From the NCBI RefSeq assembly GCF_022354825.1, contig NZ_CP031168.1, positions 6,449,501 through 6,513,500 on the forward strand: a DNA stretch of 64,000 nucleotides. Direction: 5' to 3'. The notes under the pieces were generated by a model, which was not told the origin of the DNA, did no database searches, and saw only the letters and a list, made by a program, of their open reading frames with translations. Of the stretch, positions 53,263-62,363 are shown piece by piece. How positions within the stretch are numbered: position 1 is the stretch's first letter; every line of letters begins with the position of its first letter. The translations under genes were made by a program, and so were the position numbers. This DNA comes from Paenibacillus sp. H1-7 (GTDB taxonomy: Bacteria; Bacillota; Bacilli; Paenibacillales; NBRC-103111).

Positions 53263-53766
53263 TTAACCGCGAACTTTTTGTGTCTGCAATCCGATCCACA
53301 ACGACTTGTTGCGGTACTCCTCCTCTTGCCCCAATTCTCTCCCGAACCAGGACGGCGCTTCGAAGGATTGCGCAGCCGCTTCATCGTCAAATTCCACTTC
53401 TACAACCGTCAGCTCGATCTGTTTGTACTCGTCGATTTCGTAGATGAAGCCGTCCTGCTCTACCTTCGTGCGGATCTTTTCCAGAGGAACGAGCCCGGTA
53501 TTGCCCAACAGCTGGCGGTAAATGCCTTCGGATATGGCGTACTCGATCTCCTCTCTTATCATTCCATGACCCGCCTTGAACGTATGCGTGAAGGAGGAAT
53601 TTCCCTCGTTATCGATCAGCTCGCGCACACGGATCTCCTGATCCTCGGAAAAAGCCAAATAGGTCTGATAAATCCGTTTTTGCGATAGAAGCTTGATCTC
53701 ATTGCTCTCTATCAGCGACTCCGGATACCCGGGCAGCAAAAATTTTCTTTCGATCTCTTTTCCCAT
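53263..53766 (-). CDS. CYTH-domain protein (triphosphate tunnel family)
   Basis: 167 residues. The hallmark EIERKFL is at residues 4-10. Further basic/acidic strands are QEIRVRELID, EEIEYAISEGIY and LTVVEVEF, which line the tunnel in triphosphatases. The family includes inorganic triphosphatases, thiamine-triphosphatases and class IV adenylate cyclases; the exact activity is unknown. Confidence 0.87.
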   Translation of the reverse strand: MGKEIERKFLLPGYPESLIESNEIKLLSQKRIYQTYLAFSEDQEIRVRELIDNEGNSSFTHTFKAGHGMIREEIEYAISEGIYRQLLGNTGLVPLEKIRTKVEQDGFIYEIDEYKQIELTVVEVEFDDEAAAQSFEAPSWFGRELGQEEEYRNKSLWIGLQTQKVRG

Positions 53767-53852
53767 CGTCTCATTAACTCCTCTCGCGTCCTTTCGCGAC
53801 CCTTCAGGCCGGACAACCTCTATCCGGTATTATGATAACACAACTAGTGTGC

Positions 53853-55525
53853 TCATCGTCCAACAAACCGGTTCAAGCGCAATCTGACTCTGTCCTCACC
53901 CATGACCTGCATGACGTCGTACAAATCCGGTGTAAAGGCGCTATGTGACAAAGCCGCTCTCAATACCATGGCCACATCCCCTACATGCCCTTGGTAGCTG
54001 TCGGGGCTTTTCTTGAAAGTCTTCATGTCTTTGGCGAAGCCTACCTGTTCTGCCGTATGCTTCATCTTCTCGAACCAGCTGTCCCTGTCGTCTTTGCAAT
54101 CCCAGGTTTCCATATAAGCTCCACGATCCGTTTGGCACGAGGCAATCCGGCATTAGGCGGCAGGATCGTCTCCGCGCGGGCTCCGCCGCTCTCGAACAAG
54201 CCGTCGAAGAAATAGCCGGACACCGGTCGCACGTCCGACCACCGGGACAAATCTTTTCTCGGCTTGGCGCCGCCCCGTCCGATATTGAAAACTCGCTTCG
54301 CATAATCAGGGTCATCCGATAAGTGCCGGTACAGCTCATCGTCGTACTCCTTCGCCCAATCGAGACATTGCGCGTAGACGCCGTCCGCCGTCATGCGGCT
54401 AATCACGTCCTTGCTGATGTCCGTGAGCTTATGCATATCGAACAACGGCCCGCTGGCGCTCATTCGGCTCGTTTCGAGGAGGAAATGCTGGTAAGGCTCG
54501 TCGGGATGAGCGCTTCTCCACTCTTCATAATTCGAATTCGCCAGCGTCATGAAATATTCGGAAATCGCGTCATCGGGGAAGCCTTGCTGCTGATAATACA
54601 GAACGGCTGCATCCGGATCCTTTCTTTTGCTGAACTTGCGCTTCGAGGCTCCGTCCATTTTCATGATCGGCGCAAGATGCCCGTATGCCGGCGCAGGCAG
54701 CCCGAGCACTTCGAACAGCTGCACATGAACCGGCAGCGAGGACAACCATTCGTCCCCCCTTATGACGTGCGTCGTTCCCATCAAATAATCATCTACCGCA
54801 TGGGCAAAATGATACGTGGGTATGCCGTCCGATTTCATGAGGACGATATCCTGGACGTTCTCCGGCATCGATAGCTCTCCTTTGATCAGATCCGTAATCC
54901 GGATTTTCCGATCCGCGGAGCCGGGCGACTTCAAACGAATGACATACGGCTTTCCAGCGTCCAGCTGCTCTTGAACCTTCTCGGGAGCAGCGTGGCGGTA
55001 CACCGCCCAGTCTCCGTAATAGCCGGTAGGCTCATTTCGCTTCCCTTGAGCCTCCCGGATCGCGTTAAGATCCTCTGCATCGCAAAAGCAGGGGTAAGCA
55101 AGCCCCTCTGTCACCAGCCGCTTAAGAAATACATGATAGATAGAAGCCCTTGCGCTCTGTTTGTACGGACCATAGCGTCCGCTCTCCCCATCCGAGTGGG
55201 TTATCCCTTCGTCCCGCCGGATGCCGAAATAGTCCAGAGCGGAAATAATGCCGTCGATACTCCCTTTCACCTCGCGCTTGCGGTCCGTATCTTCGATTCG
55301 GAGGTAAAAGACGCCGCCGCTTTGGTGGGCAAGCCGCTCGGAAATAAAGGTTGCATACAGTCCTCCAATGGTGAGAAAGCCGGTAGGACTCGGAGCGAAC
55401 CGGGTTACTTTCGCCGCCACTGCAAGCTCTCTTCTAGGGTATTGCGCAATGACGTCCTGCGGCAGCAGCGTAACATTAGGGAATAACCGGTCCGCCAGCT
55501 GTTGATCATACGTCATAACTTCCAC
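53853..55525 (-). pseudogene. gltX: Glutamate--tRNA ligase GltX interrupted by a frameshift
   Basis: GluRS of the longer (about 557-residue) type. The N-terminal part (54062-55525) has the HIGH-like region RFAPSPTGFLTIGGLYATF, LRIEDTDRKREVKGS and KMSKS-like KRKFSKRKDPDA. Near 54110 the frame changes: LPRAKRIVELI is followed by a short out-of-frame tail, while the -1 frame continues METWDCKDDRDSWFEKMKHT to a stop at 53853. That piece is the normal end of the anticodon-binding domain. The combined length is one base short of whole codons (1673), so one base is missing in or near CTTATATGG. A T-box leader upstream shows the gene was regulated. A second gltX elsewhere would make loss tolerable. 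Confidence 0.85.
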
Positions 55526-55578
55526 TTCCTTTCATCATTTTTTCGGCCATGGAACCATTCCCGCGCTGCGATGCAATA

Positions 55579-55835
55579 CAAAAAAGCCTTCCGTCCTATC
55601 CAAGGACGAAAGGCCAGTGCTTCCGCGGTACCACCTGCTTTGGTTTTGCAACCCACTCACAGCGCCTTTTGCATTACAAAAAAGCGCTCTTCTATAACGG
55701 GAAGACCCGCCGGACTTACTCCCTCTTTCAGTCCGATGCTCCGAGGCTTCTGTTCGCCAGGATCGAATACCCAATTTCCACCGTCATGGGCTCTCTGTCA
55801 TTCGGCCGCCTGCCTACTGTTCCTCTTCATCGCCG
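55579..55835 (-). promoter_or_regulatory. T-box riboswitch leader of gltX
   Basis: The reverse strand holds the T-box core AGGTGGTACCGCG (55636-55624), where the uncharged tRNA acceptor end pairs. Directly after it lies a terminator whose arms (GGCCTTTCGTCCT and AGGACGGAAGGC, T run to 55579) compete with the antiterminator. Upstream, GAGAGCCCATG-like stem I and a GAA triplet in CTGGCGAACAG (55755-55753), in the expected specifier position, fit tRNA-Glu. Uncharged tRNA-Glu should allow read-through into gltX. Confidence 0.9.
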
Positions 55836-55988
55836 TTTGTACGATATAAAAATTATCAACACGATATCATATCGGGTCGTTCAAGTCAATACGCATCCGC
55901 TGCTGCCTGACCATAAGATGACAAAGCGGCTCTTTGTGGTATTCTATACATAGCCGCTGATTACGATGCTAGAGGGAGAGACTGCGCC

Positions 55989-56162
55989 ATGAAAATTTAT
56001 GTTGTCATATCGCTGCAAGAGGAACAAATGGATAATGTATATGTCACCACCGACGAGGAGAAAGCATTATCGCTCAAGACGGACGATTTCGAGGATTGCG
56101 ATGCATTATTTGTGGAAGTATGGGAGGACGGTTCGAAAATCGACGACTACAGGCTGCAATAG
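55989..56162 (+). CDS. Small acidic protein of unknown function (57 residues)
   Basis: Reads MKIYVVISLQEEQMDNVYVT, then DEEKALSLKTDDFEDCDALF and a final VEVWEDGSKIDDYRLQ. It has beta/alpha character and a strong excess of Asp and Glu. ATG 55989 follows GAGGGAGAG by nine bases and the frame is clean to TAG. Monocistronic between the T-box leader (divergent) and the MFS gene. No family recognised. Confidence 0.7.
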   Translation: MKIYVVISLQEEQMDNVYVTTDEEKALSLKTDDFEDCDALFVEVWEDGSKIDDYRLQ

Positions 56163-56288
56163 CCGGGTCGTTTTTTTTATTGCGCGGATTAGACGACTCC
56201 GAAGTGGGCATAGTAAGGTCGCCAGTTTATTTCCGACAAAGCTCATATGATTAATATTAATTAATGCGATCAGGAAGCAGGGTGCCTT

Positions 56289-57533
56289 ATGGAAAACGAT
56301 AAAAAGTGGGATCTGATCTCCATCGCCTCCATCCCGCTAATCATGACTCTCGGTAACTCGATGCTCATTCCCGTCCTTCCCGCCATTCGCAGCAAGCTTG
56401 GGGTATCGTCCCTTCAAGTCAGCCTGCTGATCACCGTCTACTCCGCCGTCGCGATCGTGCTTATCCCGCTCGCAGGATACTTGTCCGACCGATGGAGCCG
56501 CAAGACGGTCATCATTCCAAGCCTTCTTATTACAGGGATCGGGGGCTTAATCTCCGGGCTTGCCGCGTGGAAAATGACGGATTCCTACACGGTTATCCTG
56601 CTCGGCCGCGCCCTTCAAGGCATCGGGGCCGCCGGCGCGTTCCCCATTGTACTGCCGCTGGTCGGGGATTTGTTCAAGCAGGAAAGCGATGTGAGCAGCG
56701 GTCTCGGTGTTGTGGAAACGGCCAATACGTTCGGTAAAGTGCTCAGTCCCATCCTCGGCTCGGCGCTGGCTTTCATCGTCTGGTATTTGCCGTTTTTGGC
56801 TATCCCGGTTTTTTGCGCGGTCTCGATGCTGCTCGTCCTGTTCCTGGTGAAAACACCGCCGAAGGAGGGGGACGCGCCGCCTGCATCCTTCAGCAGCTTT
56901 CTAGCTGGCGTCCGCAGCATATTCAAACAGAAGGGCCGCTGGCTATACGCCATTTTCGCCGTCGGAGGTCTGTGCATGCTCGTTATCTTCGGAACCTTGT
57001 TTTACTTATCCGATGCGCTGGAGGAACAATTTCATATCGACGGAATCCCAAAAGGCTGCGTGCTCGCCATTCCGCTCGCCGTATTGTGCATCAGCTCATA
57101 TGCCACGGGCAAAGCAATCGGCAAAAACAAGAAGCGGATGAAATGGATTACGTTCGCCGGCATTACGCTGCTGGCCTCCAGTATTCTGCTCTGCGGCATG
57201 GTTCATTCGTTGTATTTGGTGATTGCGCTGATGGCCTTCGCCGGGATGGGCATCGGGGCCGCCTTGCCCTGTCTCGATGCGATGATTACGGAGGGGATTG
57301 AGAAGCAGCAGCGGGGCACGATCACATCCATTTACAGCTCCATGCGGTTTATCGGCGTTGCCGCTGGTCCTCCGCTTGCTTCGGTTTTGATGAAAATGTC
57401 TGTATCCGTCATGTTCTATGTCATATCGGCTCTTTGCATGGCCGCCGCCATCGCAGCTTTGTTCGCTATCCGGCCGAAGAACGCCGAAGCCGCCGGCCTG
57501 ACAGGCCTGCGAAATATGGAGCCGCGGACCTAA
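56289..57533 (+). CDS. MFS efflux transporter (drug/metabolite exporter)
   Basis: 414 residues, twelve helices. MFS signature A reads GYLSDRWSRKTVI in loop 2-3, motif B is LLGRALQGIGAAGAFPIVLPLVGDLF, and motif C is near GKVLSPILGSALA. It resembles YmfD/Bcr-type drug-proton antiporters. Substrate unknown. It ends one base before the convergent 2OG oxygenase gene. Confidence 0.9.
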   Translation: MENDKKWDLISIASIPLIMTLGNSMLIPVLPAIRSKLGVSSLQVSLLITVYSAVAIVLIPLAGYLSDRWSRKTVIIPSLLITGIGGLISGLAAWKMTDSYTVILLGRALQGIGAAGAFPIVLPLVGDLFKQESDVSSGLGVVETANTFGKVLSPILGSALAFIVWYLPFLAIPVFCAVSMLLVLFLVKTPPKEGDAPPASFSSFLAGVRSIFKQKGRWLYAIFAVGGLCMLVIFGTLFYLSDALEEQFHIDGIPKGCVLAIPLAVLCISSYATGKAIGKNKKRMKWITFAGITLLASSILLCGMVHSLYLVIALMAFAGMGIGAALPCLDAMITEGIEKQQRGTITSIYSSMRFIGVAAGPPLASVLMKMSVSVMFYVISALCMAAAIAALFAIRPKNAEAAGLTGLRNMEPRT

Positions 57534-57534
57534 G

Positions 57535-58260
57535 CTACTGCGCATCGTGAAAAATAATGCCAAGACTGTACCGCCGCCCCGAGGCAATCGTGCTGACGCC
57601 GTGTCGCAGCGTCGTCCGGTAATAGCCGCGGGAACCTTGCACCGGGCGATTCCGCGTAGGGAAGATCAATGCTTCGCCCTGCGCCAGCGTGATGACATGG
57701 CCCCGCGACTGCATCCGCGGCCGCTGCTCGACGAGCAGCAGCTCGCCTCCCGTGAAATCGGTCATACTCCGGTTTAACACGAATACGACCTGAAACGGGA
57801 AATACGACTCCCCGTACAAATCCTGGTGCAAGCAGTTATATCCGCCGGCCTCGTACTTCAGCAGGAGCGGCGTCGGCTTGCTCTGCCCCTTGGCATGACA
57901 TTGCTGCAAAAAGTCGGCGAGCCGCTCCGGATACGCCGGCTCCTCCCCGGACATGCCGAGCCAACGATTCGCCGCCTCGGCAAGCCGGGGATATAAGCCG
58001 TCGCGCAGCTGATCGACCGGCGCTGGCAGCGGGGCGGCAAAGTACTGGTACTCGCCTTTGCCGAAGCTGTGCCGTTCCATGACGATCCGGCTGCGGAACA
58101 AGGCCGGATCGTCGTACATTTGCATCAGCCGGCCGCACTCCTCCGGCGACAACAAGGCGGGAATCGTTGCGAAGCCCGATTCGTCCAAGGAGCGGTGGAT
58201 CGCCGGCCAATTGAGCGCCGTGATCCGATCCTCTATCGCGAGCTGCTCCAACGGGATCAT
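57535..58260 (-). CDS. 2-oxoglutarate/Fe(II)-dependent oxygenase in the alkylation-repair operon
   Basis: 241 residues of the double-stranded beta-helix oxygenase fold. The iron triad is His145, Asp147 (NCLHQDLYG) and His220 (TLRHGVS), and Arg230 (GRRYSLG) should bind 2-oxoglutarate. It is not an AlkB: the AlkB substrate lid and usual motifs are not seen, and it looks closer to prolyl-hydroxylase-like proteins that sit beside ada genes. It starts in an ATGA overlap with ogt and ends the operon. A role in removing alkyl damage or modifying a repair partner is an inference. Confidence 0.85.
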   Translation of the reverse strand: MIPLEQLAIEDRITALNWPAIHRSLDESGFATIPALLSPEECGRLMQMYDDPALFRSRIVMERHSFGKGEYQYFAAPLPAPVDQLRDGLYPRLAEAANRWLGMSGEEPAYPERLADFLQQCHAKGQSKPTPLLLKYEAGGYNCLHQDLYGESYFPFQVVFVLNRSMTDFTGGELLLVEQRPRMQSRGHVITLAQGEALIFPTRNRPVQGSRGYYRTTLRHGVSTIASGRRYSLGIIFHDAQ

Positions 58261-58772
58261 AATTGAATCCCCTCCAATCGCAGCAGCTCGGCCTTGACCT
58301 CCATCCCGCCGCGATAGCCGGTCAATGCCCCGTTCTTGCCGATGACCCTATGGCAAGGCACAACCATCAGCGCCGGATTCGCGCCAATCGCGGCCCCGAC
58401 GGCCCGTACCGCATTCCCCTTGCCTATCGATTCCGCGATATCGGAATACGAGCAGGTCGCCCCATGCGGAATATCTAGAAGCGCGGTCCAGACCGACCGC
58501 TGGAACGGGGTGCCGTGCAAATCGAGCGGCAGCTCGAAATGCTTGCTGGCCCCCTGCAAATACTGCGTCAGCTCGTCGCTGTAGCGCTGCATTCGGTCAT
58601 CGTCCCGGACTAATGTGCAGCCCGGATAATGCTTTTGCAGCCAATCGGCCATCATGCTGAACGGTCCGAACGGCGAGTTGACATAACAAAGCCCCTTTTC
58701 CGTTGCCGCTATATGCATCGTCCATGACCCGTTTTGAAACGGTGCCCAATAGATCGTATTACCGCTTTCCAT
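58257..58772 (-). CDS. ogt: Methylated-DNA--protein-cysteine methyltransferase (Ogt/AdaB)
   Basis: 171-residue suicide repair protein for O6-methylguanine. The acceptor Cys140 is in LMVVPCHRVIG, with the DNA-binding wing GTPFQRSVWTALLDIPHGAT and Arg finger GNAVRAVGAAIGANP before it. I choose the ATG at 58772, six bases after GGAGGG. The gene overlaps the end of adaA by 14 bases and shares ATGA with the oxygenase gene: tight coupling. Confidence 0.92.
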   Translation of the reverse strand: MESGNTIYWAPFQNGSWTMHIAATEKGLCYVNSPFGPFSMMADWLQKHYPGCTLVRDDDRMQRYSDELTQYLQGASKHFELPLDLHGTPFQRSVWTALLDIPHGATCSYSDIAESIGKGNAVRAVGAAIGANPALMVVPCHRVIGKNGALTGYRGGMEVKAELLRLEGIQL

Positions 58773-59337
58773 ATCCATCCCTCCGTTCTTGCGGCTTTGT
58801 CGCCGCTGCCATTCTGTAATCGGTCGGTGACAGTCCCGTCTTCTTCTGAAACACCGTAGCGAAATGCCCCGCATTCGGAATCCCTACGCTGGCAGCGATA
58901 TCCGTCACGGCCTGATCGGTTTGTGCGAGCCGCTCCTTGGCCGCCTCCAGCCGGATCCGCTGCACATACTCGGCCGGGGTCATTCCCCGGACCCGCTTGA
59001 ACGTGCGTTGAAGATGGTACGGGCTCGCGTGCAGCGAATCCGCGAGTACCTGAAGCGTCAGCTGCTCTGGGTAATGCCGCTCGATAAACTCGGAAATCTG
59101 AGCTACCCACTCCTGATCCGGCATCCGTTGACCGTCCGGCCTGCACCGTTTGCAAGGACGGAATTTTTCAGCGAGAGCTTGCTCCGCCGTTCGGAAAATT
59201 TTCACATGCTCCTTGTTCGGATTTTTGGACTTGCAGGAAGGCCTGCAAAAGATCCCCGTCGTCATGACGCCGTAAAAAAAGGATCCGTCATAGGAGCTGT
59301 CGTTATGGATGATCGCATTCCATATCTCATCGTTCAT
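58759..59337 (-). CDS. adaA: AdaA: methylphosphotriester-DNA methyltransferase and transcriptional activator
   Basis: 192 residues. The N-terminal Zn site that takes methyl groups from phosphotriesters is Cys31-R-P-S-Cys35 and Cys62-K-R-Cys65. The C-terminal AraC-type helix-turn-helix is LTLQVLADSLHASPYHLQRTFKRVRGMTPAEYVQ plus a second one ending ATVFQKKTGLSPTDYR. In Bacillus the methylated AdaA activates the ada operon. First gene of the adaA-ogt-oxygenase operon. Confidence 0.93.
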   Translation of the reverse strand: MNDEIWNAIIHNDSSYDGSFFYGVMTTGIFCRPSCKSKNPNKEHVKIFRTAEQALAEKFRPCKRCRPDGQRMPDQEWVAQISEFIERHYPEQLTLQVLADSLHASPYHLQRTFKRVRGMTPAEYVQRIRLEAAKERLAQTDQAVTDIAASVGIPNAGHFATVFQKKTGLSPTDYRMAAATKPQERRDGYGKR

Positions 59338-59540
59338 TGCCTCTCACCTCCAAGCACAGTATACCCGTATTTGCAGCCGCAGCGTAAGGTGTTTAGAATA
59401 GGATAGCAAGATTACAAAAGCCGTCGGGATGAAACTATGTTACAACAAATAATAGATACAATTGATTGCTTCGAAATACGTCAATCACGGTAACGGTAAT
59501 TTTCAACACCGTATTGCCGGCTGCATGAAAAGGAGACCTT

Positions 59541-60485
59541 ATGAGCGCAAACAGCCATCTTATCCCCCCTGACCGATGGGAAGATCATGAATCGAGCTTG
59601 ACACTGTATCCGCCTTCGGGATTCAGTATTGAGCATACGCTCGGCTATTTGACCCGATCGTCTAACGAGTGCATGTTCCATGTTGAACATGGTTCCATTT
59701 ACAAGCTGATCCAAGCCGGACAGAGTCTGGCTCTGGTCCAAGTATCCGGCGGTCCGGACGAAACGATCCGGATCCGTTTCATGGACGAAGCCGCAGCTCT
59801 GCAGCCCGGGGAGCGAGCAGCCGTAGCGGACTATGTGTGGGAATGGCTCGATCTCGGCGTCGATCTGGAGCCATTCTATAAGCTGTCCGAGCAGGACCCG
59901 CTGTTGTCCGTCGTCGTTCCGCAGTTCCGAGGACTGCATATTGTCGGCATTCCCGATCTCTTCGAAGCGCTGAGCTGGGGCATCATCGGCCAGCAGATCA
60001 ATCTCGCGTTCGCCTATACGCTGAAAAGACGATTCGTCGAAGCCTTCGGCCAATCGGTTGTCTGGAACGGCCGTGCCTATTGGCTGTTCCCGGAGCCTGA
60101 ATCAATAGCTCGTCTATCCGTCAGCGATTTGACTCCGCTGCAATTCACCGGCAAAAAAGCCGAGTACATCATCGGCGTCGCAGAGAAAATATCCGAAGGC
60201 TCTTTGTCCAAGCAGCAGCTGCTCGACATCGGCGAGCCGAAGGCAATCGAGAAGGAGCTCGTGAGCATCCGCGGCATAGGACCGTGGACGGCGAATTACG
60301 TTCTGATGCGCTGCCTGAGAGCTCCGTCCGCTTTTCCCATCGCCGATGTAGGCTTGCATAACGCCGTGAAGCATGTATTGGGCCTGGAGACGAAGCCGTC
60401 CATCGAGCAGCTGAAGCAGTTTTCCGCCCCATGGGGAGAGTGGAAGGCTTACGCCACCTTTTATTTATGGAGAACGCTCTATTGA
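59541..60485 (+). CDS. alkA: DNA-3-methyladenine glycosylase II (AlkA)
   Basis: 314 residues. The helix-hairpin-helix-GPD core is IRGIGPWTANYVLMR (243-257), with catalytic Asp269 in FPIADVGLHNAVK. The N-terminal TBP-like domain and the usual LSWGIIGQQINLAFAYTLKRRF are present. It excises alkylated purines. ATG 59541 follows AAGGAG. Divergent from adaA with ~200 bases between, so both may be driven by methylated AdaA. Confidence 0.92.
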   Translation: MSANSHLIPPDRWEDHESSLTLYPPSGFSIEHTLGYLTRSSNECMFHVEHGSIYKLIQAGQSLALVQVSGGPDETIRIRFMDEAAALQPGERAAVADYVWEWLDLGVDLEPFYKLSEQDPLLSVVVPQFRGLHIVGIPDLFEALSWGIIGQQINLAFAYTLKRRFVEAFGQSVVWNGRAYWLFPEPESIARLSVSDLTPLQFTGKKAEYIIGVAEKISEGSLSKQQLLDIGEPKAIEKELVSIRGIGPWTANYVLMRCLRAPSAFPIADVGLHNAVKHVLGLETKPSIEQLKQFSAPWGEWKAYATFYLWRTLY

Positions 60486-60519
60486 CATAGATGGCGTCAT
60501 CTGCCCGCCCGGCGGTTGA

Positions 60520-61446
60520 CTATGAGCTTTCCGCCGGGGGCAGCTGCGGCATACTGCGGTACGGATTGTCGCGGATCATCCGTATGAGATTTGCTGCGGG
60601 TGCTTGCAGCGGCTCGTTTTTGCGCGTGCAGATAGCGATAGTATTGGTCATGCGGATGCCTTCGACATATACCCGGCACAGCTCTCCCCGCTCTACATCG
60701 TCTCGCACGACAAGGGAGGACACGAAGTTCGCTCCGTATCCCGCTTTCACCGCCGTAATCGCTTCGTGCAGTCCGTTGAACTGCAGAGGAATGACAGGCG
60801 CCGCCGTGTTATAGATCCGGCACAAGGATAACAGCCGCTCCCTCGTGGAGCTGCCTACCTCTCTCATGACGAAGGGCTCCTTCATCATTTCGGCCAATGA
60901 TACATGCCGCTCCGCATAGCGGTGGCCGGGCGCCACAACGAACCACAGCTCGTCTTGAAACAGCTCTTCGGTCTCAATCGTGTCCGGGTATTCCTCGGCA
61001 ATACCTCCATAGATGGCTATATCGACGTCCGCTTGCAGCAGCTGCTTCATCGCATCGCTGGAATTGGTCGTTGTAATAATCATCTCCACCTTCTCATACT
61101 GCTGCTTGAACTTGGCGATCCAGGCCGGGATGAGGAAATGTGCCGGCAAATATGTCGCAGCCAAACGAATGCGGCCGTTCAAGCCGTTGCGGTAGTCCTC
61201 CGCGAACTGCTCGATTCTTTGTTCTACGGCAAATAGCCTATCGGCCAGTATCGCAATTTCTTCTCCCGCATCCGTTAGCGCGATTCCTCTTCCTTGCGGC
61301 TTAAGCAGAGGAAGCATCAGTTCCTTTTCAAACTTCTTGATTTGAGCGGTAATTGCCGGCTGACTGATATTCAACAGCTCCGACGCTCGCGTTACGCTTC
61401 CGGTAGAGGCAATCACATGGAATAACCGCAGAGCATGCAGGTTCAC
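60520..61446 (-). CDS. LysR-family transcriptional regulator
   Basis: 308 residues. The N-terminal winged helix is LHALRLFHVIASTGSVTRASELLNISQPAITAQIKKFEKELMLPLL. The effector domain follows, with typical GRIRLAATYLPAHFLIPAWIAKF. Divergent from an O-methyltransferase gene with an AT-rich dyad between, so it probably controls that gene and itself. Confidence 0.92.
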   Translation of the reverse strand: MNLHALRLFHVIASTGSVTRASELLNISQPAITAQIKKFEKELMLPLLKPQGRGIALTDAGEEIAILADRLFAVEQRIEQFAEDYRNGLNGRIRLAATYLPAHFLIPAWIAKFKQQYEKVEMIITTTNSSDAMKQLLQADVDIAIYGGIAEEYPDTIETEELFQDELWFVVAPGHRYAERHVSLAEMMKEPFVMREVGSSTRERLLSLCRIYNTAAPVIPLQFNGLHEAITAVKAGYGANFVSSLVVRDDVERGELCRVYVEGIRMTNTIAICTRKNEPLQAPAANLIRMIRDNPYRSMPQLPPAESS

Positions 61447-61485
61447 TTTTACCCCTTCTCCTTCGCAAAGTCATATACAAAATAT

Positions 61486-61501
61486 ATAAATATGAATTTA
61501 T
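61486..61501. promoter_or_regulatory. LysR-type operator candidate
   Basis: ATAAAT-N4-ATTTAT dyad in the 129-base gap between the LysR gene and the O-methyltransferase gene. It is AT-rich with symmetry, as LysR sites usually are. Confidence 0.45.
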
Positions 61502-61575
61502 TATATATTATATCTATCATTTTGACTCCTTTATACTGAACCTGTAAGCACAAAACAAAGAAGGAGCTGGAACGG

Positions 61576-62244
61576 ATGCATCCAACTACGTGGGAAAAGG
61601 TCGATCGTTATATCGAGGAGCGTCTCATACCGTATGACCCTGTATTGGAAAAAGCGCTGGCAGCCAATCAACAAGCAAGCTTGCCGCCCTATGACGTAAC
61701 GCCGGGCCAAGGGAAGCTGCTGCATTTGTTTGCCCGAATGATGGGAGCCCGGCGGATTTTGGAGATCGGTACGTTAGGCGGATACAGTACCATCTGGTTG
61801 GCGAGAGCACTGCCGCAGGACGGCGTGTTGATCACGCTGGAGCTGGAGGAGCTGCATGCACGGGTAGCACGGGCTAACATCGCTTCGGCACAGCTGGAGG
61901 ACAAAGTGGACGTTCGGATCGGCAGCGCGCTGGATCAGCTGGCCATGCTGGAGGCGGAGGGCGTCGAACCGTTCGACCTCATCTTTATCGATGCCGACAA
62001 GCCTAACAATCCGGGTTACCTGCAATGGGCACTCAAATTGTCCCGCCCCGGGACGGTTATTATCGGCGATAACGTCATCCGTGAAGGAGAGGTCACGAAT
62101 AAGCTTACCCAGGACGCCCGTGTACAAGGCGTACAGAGGTTTTTCGAGCTCATGTCGGAGGAATCCCGAATCGAAGCTACGGCTATCCAAACCGTTGGGA
62201 GCAAAGGCTACGACGGCTTCTCCCTCGGCATCGTTACCGGTTAA
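61576..62244 (+). CDS. SAM-dependent O-methyltransferase (catechol/caffeoyl-CoA type)
   Basis: 222 residues. SAM motif I is ILEIGTLGGYSTIWLA (~60-75), motif II has LITLELEELHARVARANI, the metal-binding Asp is in LIFIDADKPNNPGYLQWAL (~140), and GTVIIGDNVIREG is the next metal ligand. These are the marks of Mg-dependent O-methyltransferase family 3, such as YrrM. Acceptor unknown. Ribosome site AAGGAG. Confidence 0.9.
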   Translation: MHPTTWEKVDRYIEERLIPYDPVLEKALAANQQASLPPYDVTPGQGKLLHLFARMMGARRILEIGTLGGYSTIWLARALPQDGVLITLELEELHARVARANIASAQLEDKVDVRIGSALDQLAMLEAEGVEPFDLIFIDADKPNNPGYLQWALKLSRPGTVIIGDNVIREGEVTNKLTQDARVQGVQRFFELMSEESRIEATAIQTVGSKGYDGFSLGIVTG

Positions 62245-62264
62245 CTGAATTCTCGCTGTCCCGC

Positions 62265-62288
62265 GCCGGCCCTTGGAGCCGGCTTTTT
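62265..62288 (+). terminator. Terminator of the O-methyltransferase gene
   Basis: GCCGGC, a seven-base loop, GCCGGC and TTTTT. Confidence 0.88.
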
Positions 62289-62363
62289 CTCGTGCATAGT
62301 TTCCTATGGGAATGGAAAAATAAAACAGATGGCATGAACCCCACACAGCCGGGAGGGAGCTTT

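Noticed and set aside
53990-54120. Programmed -1 frameshift in gltX
   Set aside because: No X XXY YYZ slippery heptamer or following pseudoknot is evident at the overlap; a missing base is simpler.
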